Shown: positions 13,380-13,688 of the stretch, in pieces
How positions within the stretch are numbered: position 1 is the stretch's first letter
Layout of the letters: every line of letters starts with the position of its first letter
The notes under the pieces: generated by a model
The model's input: the letters and a program-made list of their open reading frames with translations, nothing else
What the model was told of the DNA's origin: nothing
The model's database searches: none
Assembly: GCA_020025735.1 (NCBI GenBank)
Contig: JAHHRP010000039.1
Location: forward strand, 1-13,688
DNA from: Evtepia sp.
Lineage (GTDB): Bacteria; Bacillota; Clostridia; Oscillospirales; Oscillospiraceae
Reading direction: 5' to 3'
Length of the DNA stretch: 13,688 bases
Made by a program: the position numbers and the translations under genes

Positions 13380-13688
13380 TTATAGTCTCCTTTTTAGCCC
13401 TGCAAGTAGGAGTATGATCGCACTGCATAGGGAGATGAGACTTAGGGAAGCCCATAGTTTTATATGGCTGGCATCGCCTGTTTTAGGGGTGTCATCTAAG
13501 CGGCCCAGTGTATCGGGCTGGAGCGGATCAGGTTGGACTGGATCGGGTTGGAGTGGATCAGGCTGGACTGGATCAGGTTGGAGTGGATCAGGTTGGACCG
13601 GAGGACTAGGTTGGACCGGAGGACTAGGTTGGACCGGAGGACTAGGTTGGACCGGGGGACTAGGTTGGACCGGGGGACTAGGTTGGAC
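13380..13688 (-). CDS. Sortase-anchored surface protein, C-terminal end (cut by window edge)
   Basis: Only the last 102 residues are present. Thirty residues of VQPSPP repeats (five copies) are followed by thirty residues of QPDPV/QPDPL repeats. A cell-wall sorting signal follows: TPKTGD, a hydrophobic segment (LWASLSLISLCSAIILLLAG) and a basic tail KRRL. The Pro-rich part is likely an extended wall-spanning stalk. TPKTG departs from LPxTG and resembles the xPxTG signals used by class B sortases such as Clostridioides difficile SrtB (SPKTG, PPKTG). The sortase gene follows at 63 bp on the same strand, so the pair is probably a dedicated substrate/enzyme unit. The functional N-terminal domains are outside the window. 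Confidence 0.88.
   Translation of the reverse strand, partial: VQPSPPVQPSPPVQPSPPVQPSPPVQPSPPVQPDPLQPDPVQPDPLQPDPVQPDPLQPDTLGRLDDTPKTGDASHIKLWASLSLISLCSAIILLLAGLKRRL
13509..13688 (-). repeat. Coding tandem repeats of the Pro-rich stalk
   Basis: Five tandem 18-bp units (13599-13688, GTCCAACCTAGTCCYCCG, differing only by C/T at one site) lie next to six 15-bp units (13509-13598) that encode QPDP plus Val or Leu. The 18-bp array runs off the window edge. Near-identity of the units points to recent expansion by slippage, keeping frame since both units are multiples of three. Confidence 0.9.

Noticed and set aside
13509..13688. CRISPR-like array at the right edge
   Set aside because: The units are contiguous without spacers and encode in-frame VQPSPP and QPDP repeats ending in a sorting signal, so they are protein-coding repeats.

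Overview
The window looks like chromosome of a Gram-positive Firmicute of the Clostridia, probably a gut Oscillospiraceae-type organism. This rests on strong AAAGGAGG-type ribosome binding sites, SLH-domain and sortase-anchored surface proteins, lipoprotein signals, a moderately GC-rich gene stock and PhoB/ResD-like two-component genes. The genus is an inference; no rRNA or other marker gene is present.

Left part (1-2300): a minus-strand ECF-type sigma factor gene runs into a membrane protein gene cut by the window edge, most likely its anti-sigma partner. Across an AT-rich divergent intergenic region that holds a perfect 22-bp palindrome lie two plus-strand genes for small lipoproteins that are paralogues. 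The first has an in-frame TGA as codon 4 of its signal peptide; the second is intact. A strong hairpin terminator separates them from a converging 48-aa hydrophilic protein gene.

Middle (2350-6520): a plus-strand two-component operon (OmpR-type response regulator, HAMP/HisKA kinase) with a good sigma-A-type promoter converges, through two hairpin terminators, on a minus-strand gene for a secreted protein with three SLH repeats and a C39-like cysteine peptidase domain. That gene has a near-consensus promoter whose spacer carries an inverted repeat.

Right-middle (6545-11700): a five-gene minus-strand ABC importer operon in the order binding lipoprotein, permease, permease, ATPase, ATPase, closed by a terminator. 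It belongs to the peptide/nickel (Dpp/Opp/Nik) family. Both ATPases are short, as in Nik systems, so the substrate is open. The operon promoter is bracketed by two copies of a 10-bp sequence in inverted orientation, and a perfect hairpin lies just before the first ribosome binding site.

Right end (11700-13688): about 770 bp hold a frameshifted gene remnant and a terminator-like hairpin. Then comes a minus-strand surface-anchoring module: the C-terminal end of a wall-anchored protein (Pro-rich repeats, TPKTG sorting signal, membrane segment, basic tail) followed by a class B sortase. No tRNA, rRNA, CRISPR array or complete mobile element was seen. I did not find a clearly new system. The strongest oddities are the interrupted lipoprotein gene beside its intact paralogue, the sigma/anti-sigma junction, the paired sites around the importer promoter, and the frameshifted remnant.
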